The notes below the pieces were generated by a model, which did no database searches, was not told the DNA's origin, and was given only the letters and a program-made list of their open reading frames with translations. Both the position numbers and the translations under genes were made by a program. DNA of 64,000 nucleotides from Hetaerina americana (Eukaryota; Arthropoda; Insecta; Odonata; Calopterygidae), in NCBI GenBank assembly GCA_022747635.1, contig JAKTNV010000009.1, positions 26,917,122-26,981,121 of the forward strand, read 5' to 3'. This document shows positions 1-12,100 of this stretch, piece after piece (position 1 is the stretch's first letter; each line of letters begins with the position of its first letter).

Positions 1-2040
1 AGCGACAGTCGAGAGGAATGGGTGGTAGTTCCCTTTTCTGCCGGTAGAGGAGAAACTGCTCGGGCCATTTCGTTGGATGAGAGCGGGAAGGTAAACATAT
101 TTTGAAATTAAATTCCCCCCTCCCCTCGGTGTAATACAACGCACGAATTGCGTCCATTTTTGCATTTATGTTCATTGCATTGTAATTATGAAATTAAAAC
201 TGTAGAAAGTCCCCGGAGAAAGACTTCTCAATCGTGAATTTAAAACTAACATATTCTAAATCGTCAAAATCTCGGACTTAACTAAATCGTTATGTAAACG
301 AGAATTAGTGATCATCTTTTATTTTTTGGGTTTTAAATTGACACGTATCACTTCATCTCCTTCGCGGTAACAATGTGTATCCCAGGTAGGTGGGATGAAG
401 TAGATGGAGTAAAAGTTTTCTCGTACGTTAAACAGAATCCGCTCAGACCAAACAATATACTTTCAAAACGTATGATATATTTTCAAAATTCTACATTAAT
501 GTAGACAAATATAATACAGATTTTTCCTTTTTTCTTTCTGTCCTTTCTTGTCAATAAAGGCGCGGTATTCATGTGAAATTTCACTTCCGGACGGAGTCGT
601 GGTTGGTCTGAAATAGTTAATTGTCTTTGAGAAATGATTGCGCGCCACGGCTCTGCTTTACGATCACATAACCTTTGGAAATCTAGGTGGTTGAAAGCAT
701 GAGAGGTGCTTAATTTTAAGGAGTGGAAAAAACTCTAAATCAATTCGTTTTCACGAGACTTCCTTGTCAAGTCTCCGTCGGGAGAGATATACGTTAACAC
801 GAAGTGTATCGTCTTTTATGTTTTTTATTATATCGGTCGGGAAGCATCCGTCTACGAGTTCTTGATATTTATGATTGGTCATGATGTAGGGAGGGTGAAG
901 AAAGCGGTGGGCTGAACCCTGACCTCTCCCGTCCGAAGCCGCAGAACCTGGCCGTAGTAAAAAAAGAGAGACGGAATGGTTACGAGGGGGGGGGGGGTAA
1001 ACATGGGCACTCGCATAAATGAATTGAAAGGTCCGTATTTTGGCGTGTCATAACGCCCTTCTCGGAGGGCGCGGCGGGAAGTTTCTCGCGTGGGTGGGTG
1101 CAAGCGTTTGAAGGTCAGCGCAACGTAATAATGCACGCCACCCAACCGCGGCCGGGTTTCTGGATGGGGAGGGGATCGAGAAAAAGCGGTGCAGAGGTTA
1201 AGTGCTTCGGGAACCAATTTGGGAAAGGTGAAAGGGGTTAAGAGGCCCTTTTTATTATTAAAACCTTGCTTAACCCTTTTTCATAATTCACTCCCCCGTT
1301 CTCTCCTGAATTCGTCATGTGCAGGCCGAAAGAGACTTTCCCAGTCTCTCTCCCAAACCGGAAATATTCTGAAAGTTAATTTAAAAGCATTCAGTGGGAT
1401 TATTCCAAGAGGAAATCTTTACTTTTAATCCTGTCAAGTCGCTTTGAGTAATTACTGCAAAAAGTTCAAATCCTGTAATCGATATGCCTCCCTCTTTCCT
1501 TATTGACAGGATATTCTCTCATATTAATGGTTTATGGTTTAAAACCCTCTATGGATTCTGTGATAGAGAAAAAGGTTGTTGACAAGGCCGGGCATTTCTT
1601 CGTAATATTCAAATGCACGTCATAAGCTGTCTCAAGTGTCTAGTTACATTTTACCTCTGTTTTAAATTGAACTGGTGTGCCTCTTGAATTATTCACTCAA
1701 TCAGCAAAGACCTTTTAAAAATCCATGTGTATTGAGTGGCACGGCGCCATATTATTGATTGAAGCTTTAATGTGCGGTATATAATGAATTTTGTTTCCTC
1801 AGTCTAGTGGGGTCAAGTTAATTCCTTTAGGTCAAGGAAAATAGCGGCGCTAACAAGCGTCAGAAGGAGAAGAAATGGTAATTCCGAGATTAATTCCAAT
1901 TTGAGTGAACAGAGATTCCATGAACTGCAAAGAGCGACTTAACCAATCCCGGGTATATCTCTTATTCTTAAAAAAGATTTCCTTTCTCACATATTATATC
2001 ACAGGTGTACCGAAGCGGCCTTAAAAAAAATTCACCCCGT
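1..2040. other. AT-rich noncoding stretch
   Basis: No recognisable gene, RNA or repeat family is seen here. The only distinct element is a 12-base G run at 986-997 inside a short purine-rich patch. A 112-codon minus-strand frame at 879-1217 has no recognisable domain and crosses the G run, so I treat it as chance. The rest is ordinary AT-rich sequence with short A and T runs. Confidence 0.6.
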
Positions 2041-2598
2041 TCATCTCATGAGCTGAATAAAATCCCTCGACTCCGCGTGCGCGTTTCTCACAGTCCGAAG
2101 CAGTCAAGAAGATACACCCGAGTAATGACTTGCGGTGGCTGAGAGTGAAGCATGAGATTACTGGCGGCCGGCTCGCTGCTTCCCGAGTACTCCCTCCGTT
2201 GCACCTTGGTTTGGTGTTATTTCTTTTTTCACGTCACCTCCGCGATTCCTTCGCACCGCTCCCAAGTCCATCACGGTTTTCCTCCCGTCGCTCCTTCCCA
2301 CACTCCTCCCCCGAGGGTCCCACCCCGCCCTGTTACCGCCCAGCCTCCGACGCTCGCGAAAGGCAACACATCACTCCTCCGCGAGATGCCCCGCGCCTGT
2401 CTTCGCTGAACCGGAGCAGCGGTTTCGTTCCGAAAAGGAAATAATTCCGCTGGAAGAAATTTATATCTATCGCTCCGACTGGCTGTCTACGCCACGGATG
2501 TCGGGGAAGGAGGGAGAAAAGTAAATACAAGAGAGAGAGAGAATCTTGATTCGGGAACGTTTTCTCGCTCGCGAAATTCCAAGCCGGCGGCGTCCTGG
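2041..2598 (+). other. GC-rich islet ending in a donor-like site; possible 5' untranslated exon
   Basis: Seen: an abrupt GC-rich segment with CpG-containing words, a pyrimidine-rich middle (about 2200-2420), and a sequence CCTGG|GTGAGTG whose GT begins at 2599. That matches a eukaryotic 5' splice site well. A pyrimidine-rich stretch follows just inside the putative intron. Inference: this could be a noncoding first exon with its promoter upstream, on the same strand as the candidate exon at 13974-14081. I see no convincing TATA box or initiator at a useful distance, and the overlapping reading frames (104 and 85 codons) look like composition artefacts. It could equally be one of the many GC-richer islets with a chance GTGAGT. 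Confidence 0.2.
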
Positions 2599-2610
2599 GT
2601 GAGTGTGGCT

Positions 2611-5380
2611 ATTTTTTTTCGCCTAGCTTTGCCTTGGCATTTGGCTTAAGAGAGACTCAGTAGAGTGTGCGCGTGTAGTTTTTTTGGTAATCTTTGAATT
2701 TTTCGCAGTAGTTGAAACGGAAGGATGGCTGAATTAGAAAATGGGGTTCTGTGAATGAATCACACAAGAATATGCCGTCTCAAGGGGTGCATTTCTCTAT
2801 GGGTAGCTCTTACGGTATGACGTTTGGGAAAATTTTTAATACGGATACGAGATATGGAGTCATCCGGTGATTCTTTCAAAAAAAGTCTCCTATGCCTTTC
2901 AAAAATGGGATTCACATATATTGCTCTGTACGTAGGTAGTTACCAGTTTGAACAAAGAAGCTCTGAAAATATATCATTTTGTTTTTATATTACTCGCATA
3001 GAATTTATCCTCCGAATGGCTTCATTTTCGACTTTTTCCATTATTTTTTGTAATTATTGGTTATTCCTGATTTTTCCGTCTATTCTTTACTTCATTGCTC
3101 TTACATACACATTGATTGGTATTGTGAATAGTTAGTGGCTAGATTACCTCGGTGTGTTGTCGCTTGAAGACGGTGCATAGCCAAAATTCGGTCGCTTCCA
3201 AAAATCCCAAATTCGATCTTGATGCAGTTTTCCCATAAAAGTACGATCGTTCAATCGCTGCATTCTCTACGCCATTTTAGCGCAATGCTCTCTTCTTAAA
3301 ATCTCTCCCCCACCCCCTTTCCGAAACCATGAAATACCACGTTGCTGCATTCTCCCCGGATTCCCTATCTCTCATCATCTCAAAGCACGCGATGCTCACG
3401 AAGCCTCCTCGTTAAGGGATATACCCTTGAAGTAAGTGGCCGGGCCCCCACTTTTAACATCCGCCCTATCGCCTCTCCAACAGACCGTCGCGTGTCTTTG
3501 TTTAACTCGCCCCGTGGCACCCCGTCCGACCCCTCCCTCCACGCCCCTCCGGTACTCCTTCGCCACTCCCCCCCCCCCCACATGTGCAACGCGAGGGAAT
3601 GCCCCGCGGGCATCCCTCCTCCCCGCGAGGTGACAGAACGATGGTTCCTGTCTGGCGGTGTAGCGAGAAGCTCGGCGAGGTGGTGATGGGCGGGGGGGGG
3701 GGGTTGGGAATGGGTTTCCGCTCCCTCATTCCCATCCCCCCATTTTGCCTACTGCCCCAATGAAAGTCCCCTCCTCACCCGCCATCCCTCATCCACCATT
3801 CCTCACCTCTCCACTTGCCTTCCTCCCTCCCACCCGCCGCCGCGGTCTGCGAATACAGACCCTGACCTACGTATAAGAGAGTAAATCAGAGCTGTCCCGC
3901 TGGGTGTGTATGCAGGGGGAGGAGAGAGAGGGGAAGGCTGGGTTGGACGTGGAGGAGAGGGGGAAGAGGAGAGAATCCTGGGGAGGCGTCAGTGGTAGCG
4001 AGGAACCTGAATGAGAATACGCACTCCCTCTCTCTCACTGGTTTAAGTCGTATAAAGCGCATGATTTTATAACCCCTACCGTGCAGTCGTAGCAATTATT
4101 TTTTTTTCTAGTTCGAAAAAAGGACGATTGGCCATGTCCGTTCTCCCGCATTGACGTTTGGAGTTTGTAATCTGAGGGATTGTCCCAGGATGTAAATTCT
4201 GAAGAATCGTGAGTTGGAATGGAATGATCTACTCGTCAATAATCTGTTATTCTCTAATTAAGAACTGGAAACTCATTGAATTATTTATTCTACCCGCGCG
4301 CGTGGAATCGAATGGATGTTATTATGCGATCCCATTAGATTGATGATGATTTTATCGAGTCCGTTGCATTGCATTATTAAAATGCAGGTACTAACTGCGT
4401 CATTGCTTAAATTATTCACTCGAAATGCTCGTTGAGGTTTGTTCGATGTTAAATAATGATACGGTTTTGCTTTGTTTTTCGTGGGTATTTTAGGCGTCAC
4501 TCTGCTTTTTATTACAATTTTATTATGGCTGGGTATAAAAATAGCCGTGTTTCATATAAAACTCCTCATCATCGTATATGATGAGAGAGAGAAAAAGAGA
4601 CGATACTTTGTTTCGTGCCATTCTCATTTACTGGCTTTTCTCTCGATCCTTTTTTTTCTTCCGGGAGCTCAATTTGTTCTGACAATGATAAAGCGGCTTA
4701 GCTGAGCATCGTTCATTACAAAAACAAATGCAAAAGAACTCCTTAGGCAGCATATTCGATTTTTCCTGTCTCGCTTTAAGCCTTTCGATGCTCTTCAAGT
4801 ATCTTTTCACAGATATTTTTCCATAAAAAAAACCATCTCCGAGAGAGAAGAGGAATTACTCCCGAGTCATACATATTTTCCCATGGAATCCGAAACATTT
4901 CATTTTCCAGCGCATTTTTTTTATGATTGATTTTATCTTTTCAGCCAAGTACGAAAGAAAAAAAAGAAGTCACCTTTTCCTTCCCTTGAGTTGAAAGGAT
5001 CCTTCATCAACCAAAAACGCCTAAGCGTTCCAAGAGTTTTCATACTCTTTGCCAGATCGGCCAAGGTAAAAAAAGAAAGATTAAAGAAGGCTCTCTATTT
5101 TTTCTCCGTTCTTCCGAGCTGAAATCTCCAGCGTTGAAGTCTCCTAACGACGGATTCCTACTTCAACGCTTCAGCGAGCATGGAAGTGCTATGGATCTTT
5201 CTCCTACCAACTCTCTCATCTCTTCTCCTTTTTTTGTGCTTTTTACTTCACCACACACACACACGTATATATTCCTTCGATGCCCTACGCTCGATGACCT
5301 TCTGGTGGCCTCCACCGCCATTCCCCGCGATGTAACAGACTCCTCAAAAGATTGAGCCGACCGACTCCTTCCCTTCCCAC
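2611..5380. other. Noncoding stretch with one GC-rich islet
   Basis: 2611-3300 and 4100-5380 are AT-rich. A hydrophobic 103-codon frame at 2824-3135 is explained by T-rich DNA and matches nothing I know. The islet at about 3300-3980 contains a 12-base C run (3568-3579), a 12-base G run (3692-3703), a pyrimidine patch (about 3720-3840) and a purine patch (about 3910-3975). A short CA repeat lies at 5252-5264. Confidence 0.6.
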
Positions 5381-7260
5381 CAACAGCCAGCCAACACGAA
5401 ACTCATTTTTTTCTCCGTGCCTCCCCCACCCACCGCGGAGGGATCGAGGAGGAAGGGGGTGGAGATAGTTTTAACTTTTTTTTATCTTATTCACGTGTCG
5501 AAAAGAACGCCTACTGACCTCACCCCACCAGGGCCGTCCCGTCCTCCCATTGGTAGGCCCACTTCTCCTGCACCCCTCCCCCTCCGAAACCAGCCTCCTC
5601 CTCCTCCATCCCTGCCCTCCGTCGACTCCCCTTGTCCCTTCTCTCTCCCGCCCTGCGTATAAATCAAGGACGAACCCGCCGCCTCTGGATGACTTCCAGA
5701 CTATCTTTTCTTATTCGCGAACTTTTTTTCTTCCCTCATCCCCGGATCCAACTCCTTAAGGAGTGGCGGGTGGTTGGGGGAGCGGGCTCTCTGGAGCGAG
5801 GTTGGGGAGGGGGCGAGTGGGGAGTGGCAGCATTTCCTCACTCCAAAAACACACCCCTTTTTTGCATAAATTCTCCTCTGTCTCCTTCCTTTTCTTCGAG
5901 TGGTTACCGGATTAAGTATGCTCCTTGAGTGAGCTTGAGTAATGAGCTGATTGCCGGCGGTAGACATAAGCCTCTTTATCTTGTACCTGGCTGGAAGTGT
6001 TAATGAATCCCGAAAGACATTTTAGGTGGTCTTTTGCGTGGACGCCCTCCGCCATTTTAGGAATGTGCCGCGTAGTTACTCTGATATCCGTTGTTAATGC
6101 TCTTCAACTACGCCCTCGAGTTTGTCAAAATTAACTGAAATGAAGCTTTTTCTCTCTTTCCTCTCGGAGGACAAAGTAGTTTTTTTTATGGTCCCTAACT
6201 CTTAATGCGAGGCAGCTTTATGGCGCGAGGCTAGTTCCCATTCTTATAGCGTAAAAACGATTTTATTGCGGGGTGTTTATTATCCTTCGATCATAATCTC
6301 ACGGTATCCGTATTCTACGATTGTAACCGAGCTCATTCAGTCGCATCTTCTAAGTGGCAGTCCTTTAGAATTGATGTGTCATTCACTCTGGGATTCACGA
6401 CTTGTCGGACGTCTCTGTAATGAAAGCTTAAGGGGGACGAATGTATTGAAAATAAGGGTGAGTTTTTCCTGCTGGGGTACCTTAATTAAATAACATGGAC
6501 GGGTGATGGCTATATGGACCAATTGCAAATTCTTTACATGACATGATGGGTTGAAGGAAATCCCGTTGTTTTCCCAAATAATGACCAATTCCATCCGTAA
6601 ATAATTGAATAATTAGGGTATCAGTTTTAATTTAAAAAGGCGCAAATGACGTATCCAAAATCACATTATTGAAGCGCATTTAACTTCAGAAGCTCTCTTT
6701 AAATTGTAATGAGTATTTTCAGTTGCCTCTGGTTCATGGATATTAATCAACTTTTCATTTTCATGCAGTTGTCTCGAGTTGGCGAGAAAAAATTAATTTT
6801 TTTCATTCTAGTCATCAATAGAAGGGAGTAGATTATTGCAAGTCGATTTTATTAATAAAAAGTCACCGGCCGGCTCGCATGATTTTAAATAATGTATACT
6901 TCGTATATTTGAAGGTTAGAGAGTCTTAGTTCATCCTCCTTTTTCAATAGCTGATAAAGTATTTCTTGTTCATGTTTGAAAATTAAATTTAATCTATCGA
7001 TTAAGCAGTTAAGACCGTCTCTTTTGAGTTGTCGTTTGTGTTAACTGCAATGGAAGGGCACCTTTTGCAGTTGTCACCCTTACATTATGTAACCTGAAGT
7101 TAACTCTCCCGTTAGGTGCATGATGCATTAAAATTCTTTGTATCCTTAGCTTATCCGGCGTAGGTGAGCGGCTGTGGTTTTATGGAATTTTTGCTCTCAC
7201 AGCACTGGAGAAAAGAGTTGCTTGGTCTCTTCATTATCATGCCAAACCGACCAATTCATT
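5381..7260. other. Pyrimidine-rich islet followed by AT-rich DNA
   Basis: 5525-5660 is nearly all C and T on the + strand and switches at about 5760-5830 to G-rich DNA. Several overlapping frames stay open because the block lacks purines. From about 5930 to 7260 the DNA is AT-rich, and I see nothing specific in it. Confidence 0.6.
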
Positions 7261-9200
7261 AGCTGTGCGTACAACCGTCTCCTTCCAACGTGACGTCATA
7301 ACTCCTTTCCTTGGCGTGTGCGACGGTTAGGAGATGAGAGGGTGCTTGGGGGGGGGGTTGAGATGGAGGTTGTTCCGGGGTTCCATGGAGGGGGGGAGGT
7401 GAACGGGTGTGCTTTGGGGTTTGGGGTTCTGTCTCCGTGAACATGGTCCATGACGCAGGAAGGAAGGATGCTCAGGGCCTGTGTTAGAGATCGCCCCAGC
7501 GGAACGAAACTCTTCCCGCCGTCCCCGCTCCCCCCGTTGCTTCGCCCCCCTCTTCCACACTCCTGCCCACCCTCCCTCTAGTCCTTACACATCCTATCCT
7601 CCCCTTTTACCACGGCTCCCACCCTCCTCGTCACATCCCGCAAAGCAGCCAGCCGTTGAGACATCAAGAAACCCTTCATTCTCCCCCGCAGTTTTCAGGG
7701 CGTGCCGGGAAGAAAATTGGGATGCCCCGCGCGCGCATGCATGGGGACGCGAGATGAGTCCCGAAATAACCTCTTCTCTTTGCTTTAGTAAATAATAATT
7801 GTTTTCCGACTTCAAAAACGAAGGTGCAACGCACTACAGGATAATATTTTTCTAGTAATACATAGGAAAAAGGTAGCTAAAATTCTGTCTTAGGGTAACC
7901 CGAAAAGTTTTCATAGTATTTTCCCTAACCCTCAACACTGTGGCTGATTTTTCGGTACACAATCGGATCGACTACAAAATGTGTACCTGATCAACTGCCA
8001 CCCTTTCCCATGCTCTTCAAAACTTCAACTGCTTCACCGACTCAATGACTCGTCCACATTGCTTGTCCTTATACTGTGCTTGTGTAAAGAGGGGGGAGTT
8101 CCTATTTCTTCACATTACGCGAGTAAATAAATCAAAAGCTCATTGCGTAATGATGATGTTAGGTTGTGAAAGCCGAAGTAGGTGTAGTCATTTTTAAAAA
8201 ACAGACCGGATAATTAAAAATCATCAAACATAAAATTGGCAACAAGATTTAAGGATAACCGCAGTGGAATATTCGTAAAATTACCCAACCCGGAACGGAG
8301 CAGCAGAACCAATTGGGGTGGAAATGAGCAGCCACTGAAGATCCCGTGAGAATTCTGACTTCTCTCTGGAGTATAATACCCGACACCCGCGAACTCCTTC
8401 CCAGGGTGGGGGACGCGCGGGTGAGGGTCATCGCTGGCTTTTCAATCAGCGTCCCACCCCTTGCGCTCCCGAATTCTGGTCCACGGACGAAAGCCCCCTT
8501 TTCCCTCCCGTGAGTGAGAGAGGGGGAAAAAAAGGATTAAACGAGAAAAAGGGCGAAAGAATCCCTTTTGCCCTCTCGCCTTTATTTTTCCACGTCATCT
8601 TAACGAGTGTTCGTGAGAGGAAGAGATGGATATGGGGGCGGGAGGGGTGTCAGGAGTTTTTCGGGCGGGGGAAGGGTGGGAGAGGATCGTAACTGCGGAT
8701 GCTGTGGCGCTTTTTCCCAGACATCTCTGCTGTCACCCGTAGCAACCCTTAAAACCTTAGACGGCGGCGGTCCCCAATTGGTGGGAGGGTGGGAAAGGGG
8801 TGCTTGGTGCAGCGGGAACACATCATATCCACACGCCTCATCCCCCTCCGACGATAAACCTCCTATTTCCTCCCGAGTCTAACCCCCCCCTACACACCCG
8901 GCCCCCTCAACCTCCCCCGCCTTCGCCGCCTTCTCTCTCTTCCCCATCCCGACCCTATCACATGACACCTCCTCCACTAACGAGACTGGGGAAACGTGAC
9001 CCTTGGGTGGAATGGTGGAGATGAGGGAGAATGGTGGGAGCTCTGCGGGAAGTGTTGGGGCTAGAGGGAGGGTGGTGAGGACCCGGGGGGGGTGAGGGGT
9101 GAAGGTGTAGAAAAGGATCTGGAGGGGGTTTCGGAGAAGGAAGTATTTCCGGAGGTCCATGCGGGACGCGCCGAGTTTTTGGAGTGGAGGACGTTGTTCT
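7261..9200. other. Two low-complexity islets separated by AT-rich DNA
   Basis: 7261-7745 holds a G10 run (7348-7357) and GGGGG patches, then a pyrimidine stretch to about 7640. 7800-8400 is AT-rich with nothing recognised. 8400-9200 is the second islet: purine-rich at 8510-8700, pyrimidine-rich at about 8820-8970, then purine-rich at 9000-9160. Reading frames of 60-104 codons on both strands are by-products of this composition. Confidence 0.6.
8820..9160. repeat. Pyrimidine block followed by purine block
   Basis: The + strand runs almost entirely C/T from about 8820 to 8970, then switches within about 30 bases to G/A-rich DNA up to 9160. The two halves are complementary in base class, so a transcript could fold them imperfectly. 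No perfect inverted repeat is evident by eye. Confidence 0.6.
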
Positions 9201-12100
9201 AGGATTCACATTAACTTGGATCATCTGTTCGCAGTTTCAGGGATTTGTGGGTAAAATTGCATAAAGATAACGTGTACTGGAGTGGATACTCAGAGTTTCT
9301 TTCTATAATTGGTATTATCTTAAGGTTGAACTTGTGGCATCACAGGGGCATACTCAACTCATTTCTTCCGGTTGATGGAGAAGGAAATTAAAACAAAACA
9401 AATTTTATTGTAGTCCCATGTGTGACCGGAAGCATTCTTTTTTTGGAGAAGTTGATTGATTCGGAAATTCTGACTTAGTGTCCCAATTGTGTTGTCCCAC
9501 CTTCATAAGTGTCTGGTAAAAGTCGTTCTAATGATAAGACAATTTATATCGTGGCTTTAGTCATAACTTCAAATATGAGAAGAAAATTTCTTAGTTTGAT
9601 TCAAATTCGTGTTACAAGATTGGAAGAGTAGTTCGGTGGATTTAGCAGTGACAGCATAATGTGTCATGACCTTCCTTCGTTTATTAGTTAATTGTGTTTT
9701 GAAAGAAGCGTTATTAATCCGTAATTTTTTGTTCTAAAATAGTATTCAGCGCAGCCTCTGGGGTCTTTCGTATGAAAATAATAAGTTAAACTATGTTGCC
9801 GAGTATGAAATCGACCTGTAAACAATCTCCCAAAGAAAAATGTGTAATTCATATTTGTGGTGCTCTGAGGCTTGTGCAAGGCATTCATGGAAATTCAAAG
9901 GTTGTTAGAGTGAGAAATTTTGTTTCTTGTTTTGTATCCTGGTAGAGAGTAACTGGTGAATATGCAAAAAGGTGACGATAGAGTCAAGGAAGAACATTAC
10001 GAAAGTCTCGAGCAGCCCTCGTTAATCCAAACTAGATTTTCTTCGTAATTTATTCTCTTATCTTCATCATCATCTCCTGGGTTAAAAAGTATTAGTTGAA
10101 GGCCTCGAGTGTATCCTCTGGGGATCAGAAAGACAAAGTGTGCTGATTTATCGATACGACCAAGACAAAGACCAAAAGAAATGTTTGTCAAAATAGTTAT
10201 TATTTAGTTTAGCTACATTGTGAGACGCACGAAATGGCTTAATTTACTTTCCTTAGTACGAGGTCTCGTGATATAAATTCAGTTTGTCCTGGGAAATATA
10301 CGTAGATGAATAGAGAAATAATCGCTCAAGTAGTTTCCCCTATTGGAAAATAAGAACGTAACAATTCTTAAACTCGATCAGCAAACTGGAAGTTTGTGGA
10401 CGAGTAGTTTTTACGCTTTTGAGATCTGAAGATGCTGAAAATAAGTTATTATCGCTATTACTGAAGTTAGTAGTCGATTTAGTAAGTGTTTTTATTCGAT
10501 TTGCCTAGTGTTGAAACTATTATCCAAAATTTCCACCCGAAACCCTTATTTAGATAATTGGTAAATAGTTCCTGCTGATCAAGAAAGCCTGTCCCGGGGG
10601 TGCGCGGGTATTCTTTTGCATGGTGGGGGTTAAAAATAATTTCACACGGAGCATTCGTTCTTTGCGGGAGCATCATGCTCTCTCTCGGTCTCTCTGTCTC
10701 TCTCTCCTCCCCGCCGTGGTGTCTCTCGCGGCGAGTTGAGTGATGGGAGCAGACGGCTGGACGTGTAACTGCTTGAGGAGATGACGTTGAGGAGGTGAGG
10801 CGCGGTCTCAAGCAGTCAGCTGGATGTCACACACTGGCTCGCGGGAGTGACACAAGTAGGTTTGTTTAGAATGCCATTTCTTTTATTTCGCCGGGTAGAG
10901 AGCGCTCGCGCCCTCCGCCGACCGACGCGTCAAAACGAAGTTAAGCGCAGATTTTACGAGCGCGGAGTCCAGTTAAAGGCGACCCCTCGAGTTTCCCCGG
11001 GAATTGGCCTGCCGACACCACGAGGTCGCCTCAGCCGTCCTAGCGTAATGCGCTATAAGCGGGCCGAGCCAATGTCTTATGCGTTGAACCAATTCCAGAG
11101 TTGAATCAATTTAATGTCATGGCGAATTTTTCGTCTCTGCTCCCACCGCGTTCGTCAGGCCAAATTAAAATGCATCGTTATCATTTATAGATTAAGGAAT
11201 GGTTAGATTAACGTCTTGATGCCTTTTTAATTGTAGTGACGAAAAAAAGGTTGCTTGGAAAAATTCATATAAGGCAGGTAATATTAATGCAGGGCATATC
11301 GAATGGCGAAGAAGACTGCGGGGATAATGTTCGGTAAGCGAGATAGTGGCTGGAATGGAATGAATGCTGGACGGAATAAAAGAAGCCAGGAAGTGTGTGG
11401 AGTTGAGGAATGGTTCGTTGTAGTGCTGGGTTGTAGGTTATTTTTATGCTGGGTGGGACTTGGAGAGGTTTAGTTGCCGAGTTTGTTATTGAGCTTATCA
11501 AAAACTTAGTTTTACGGATAGAATGATCTTTACATACCACTTTAAATTCGTGCGCCAACATTTTCTGCAAATAAATCGACACTTGCCACCATTTCGGTAT
11601 TTTTCGAGAATAAACGATGCCGATTTTTTTTAATTTTTCGAGTTTTAGGGATCTACTTTATTTTATTGCTGATATGCGGAAAAAATCTATGATGGAGTAA
11701 GAATTTAACGTTTGGAAAGGAAGCGGGGATTCAAAAGAGGTTACTTCCGCAAATACGATGCGGGGCGCATCCTTTAAAACCGATAAAAGCTAATTAAATA
11801 TATCAACCGATAAAATCGATGAATACGAAATGGGGTATGAGGTGCTTTAAGCCAAGTCTGTAATATTTTAATCCTTCGAAGGGATCAGTAATACTTTCAA
11901 ATCTCTCTCCGGTTTTTTATTTTTATTTTTTTGAGAACCACGTTTAAAATTTTTAAATTATGTGATGCTTACGCTAACCACCGGGTCCATTTAATCAGAT
12001 TGGTCCCGGCGATAACGTTAACGCGAAAACATTCCCTGAGGAGCGTGTGGATGCAGCTGCCTCCCGGTGGCCTCACTGTTGCTTGTCTCAATAAAAGGCT
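9201..12100. other. AT-rich DNA with one GC-rich islet
   Basis: 9201-10600 and 11110-12100 are AT-rich and show no gene. The islet at about 10600-11110 starts with TC/CT-rich sequence (10677-10715) and is rich in CpG words. Donor-like GAG|GTGAGG occurs near 10794 on the + strand without a convincing partner. A 105-codon minus-strand frame at 11265-11582 is unrecognised and most likely chance. Confidence 0.55.

Noticed and set aside
2824..3135. 103-codon hydrophobic frame that looks like a membrane protein
   Set aside because: T-rich DNA gives Phe/Leu/Ile runs by chance; no family resemblance and no splice or promoter context.
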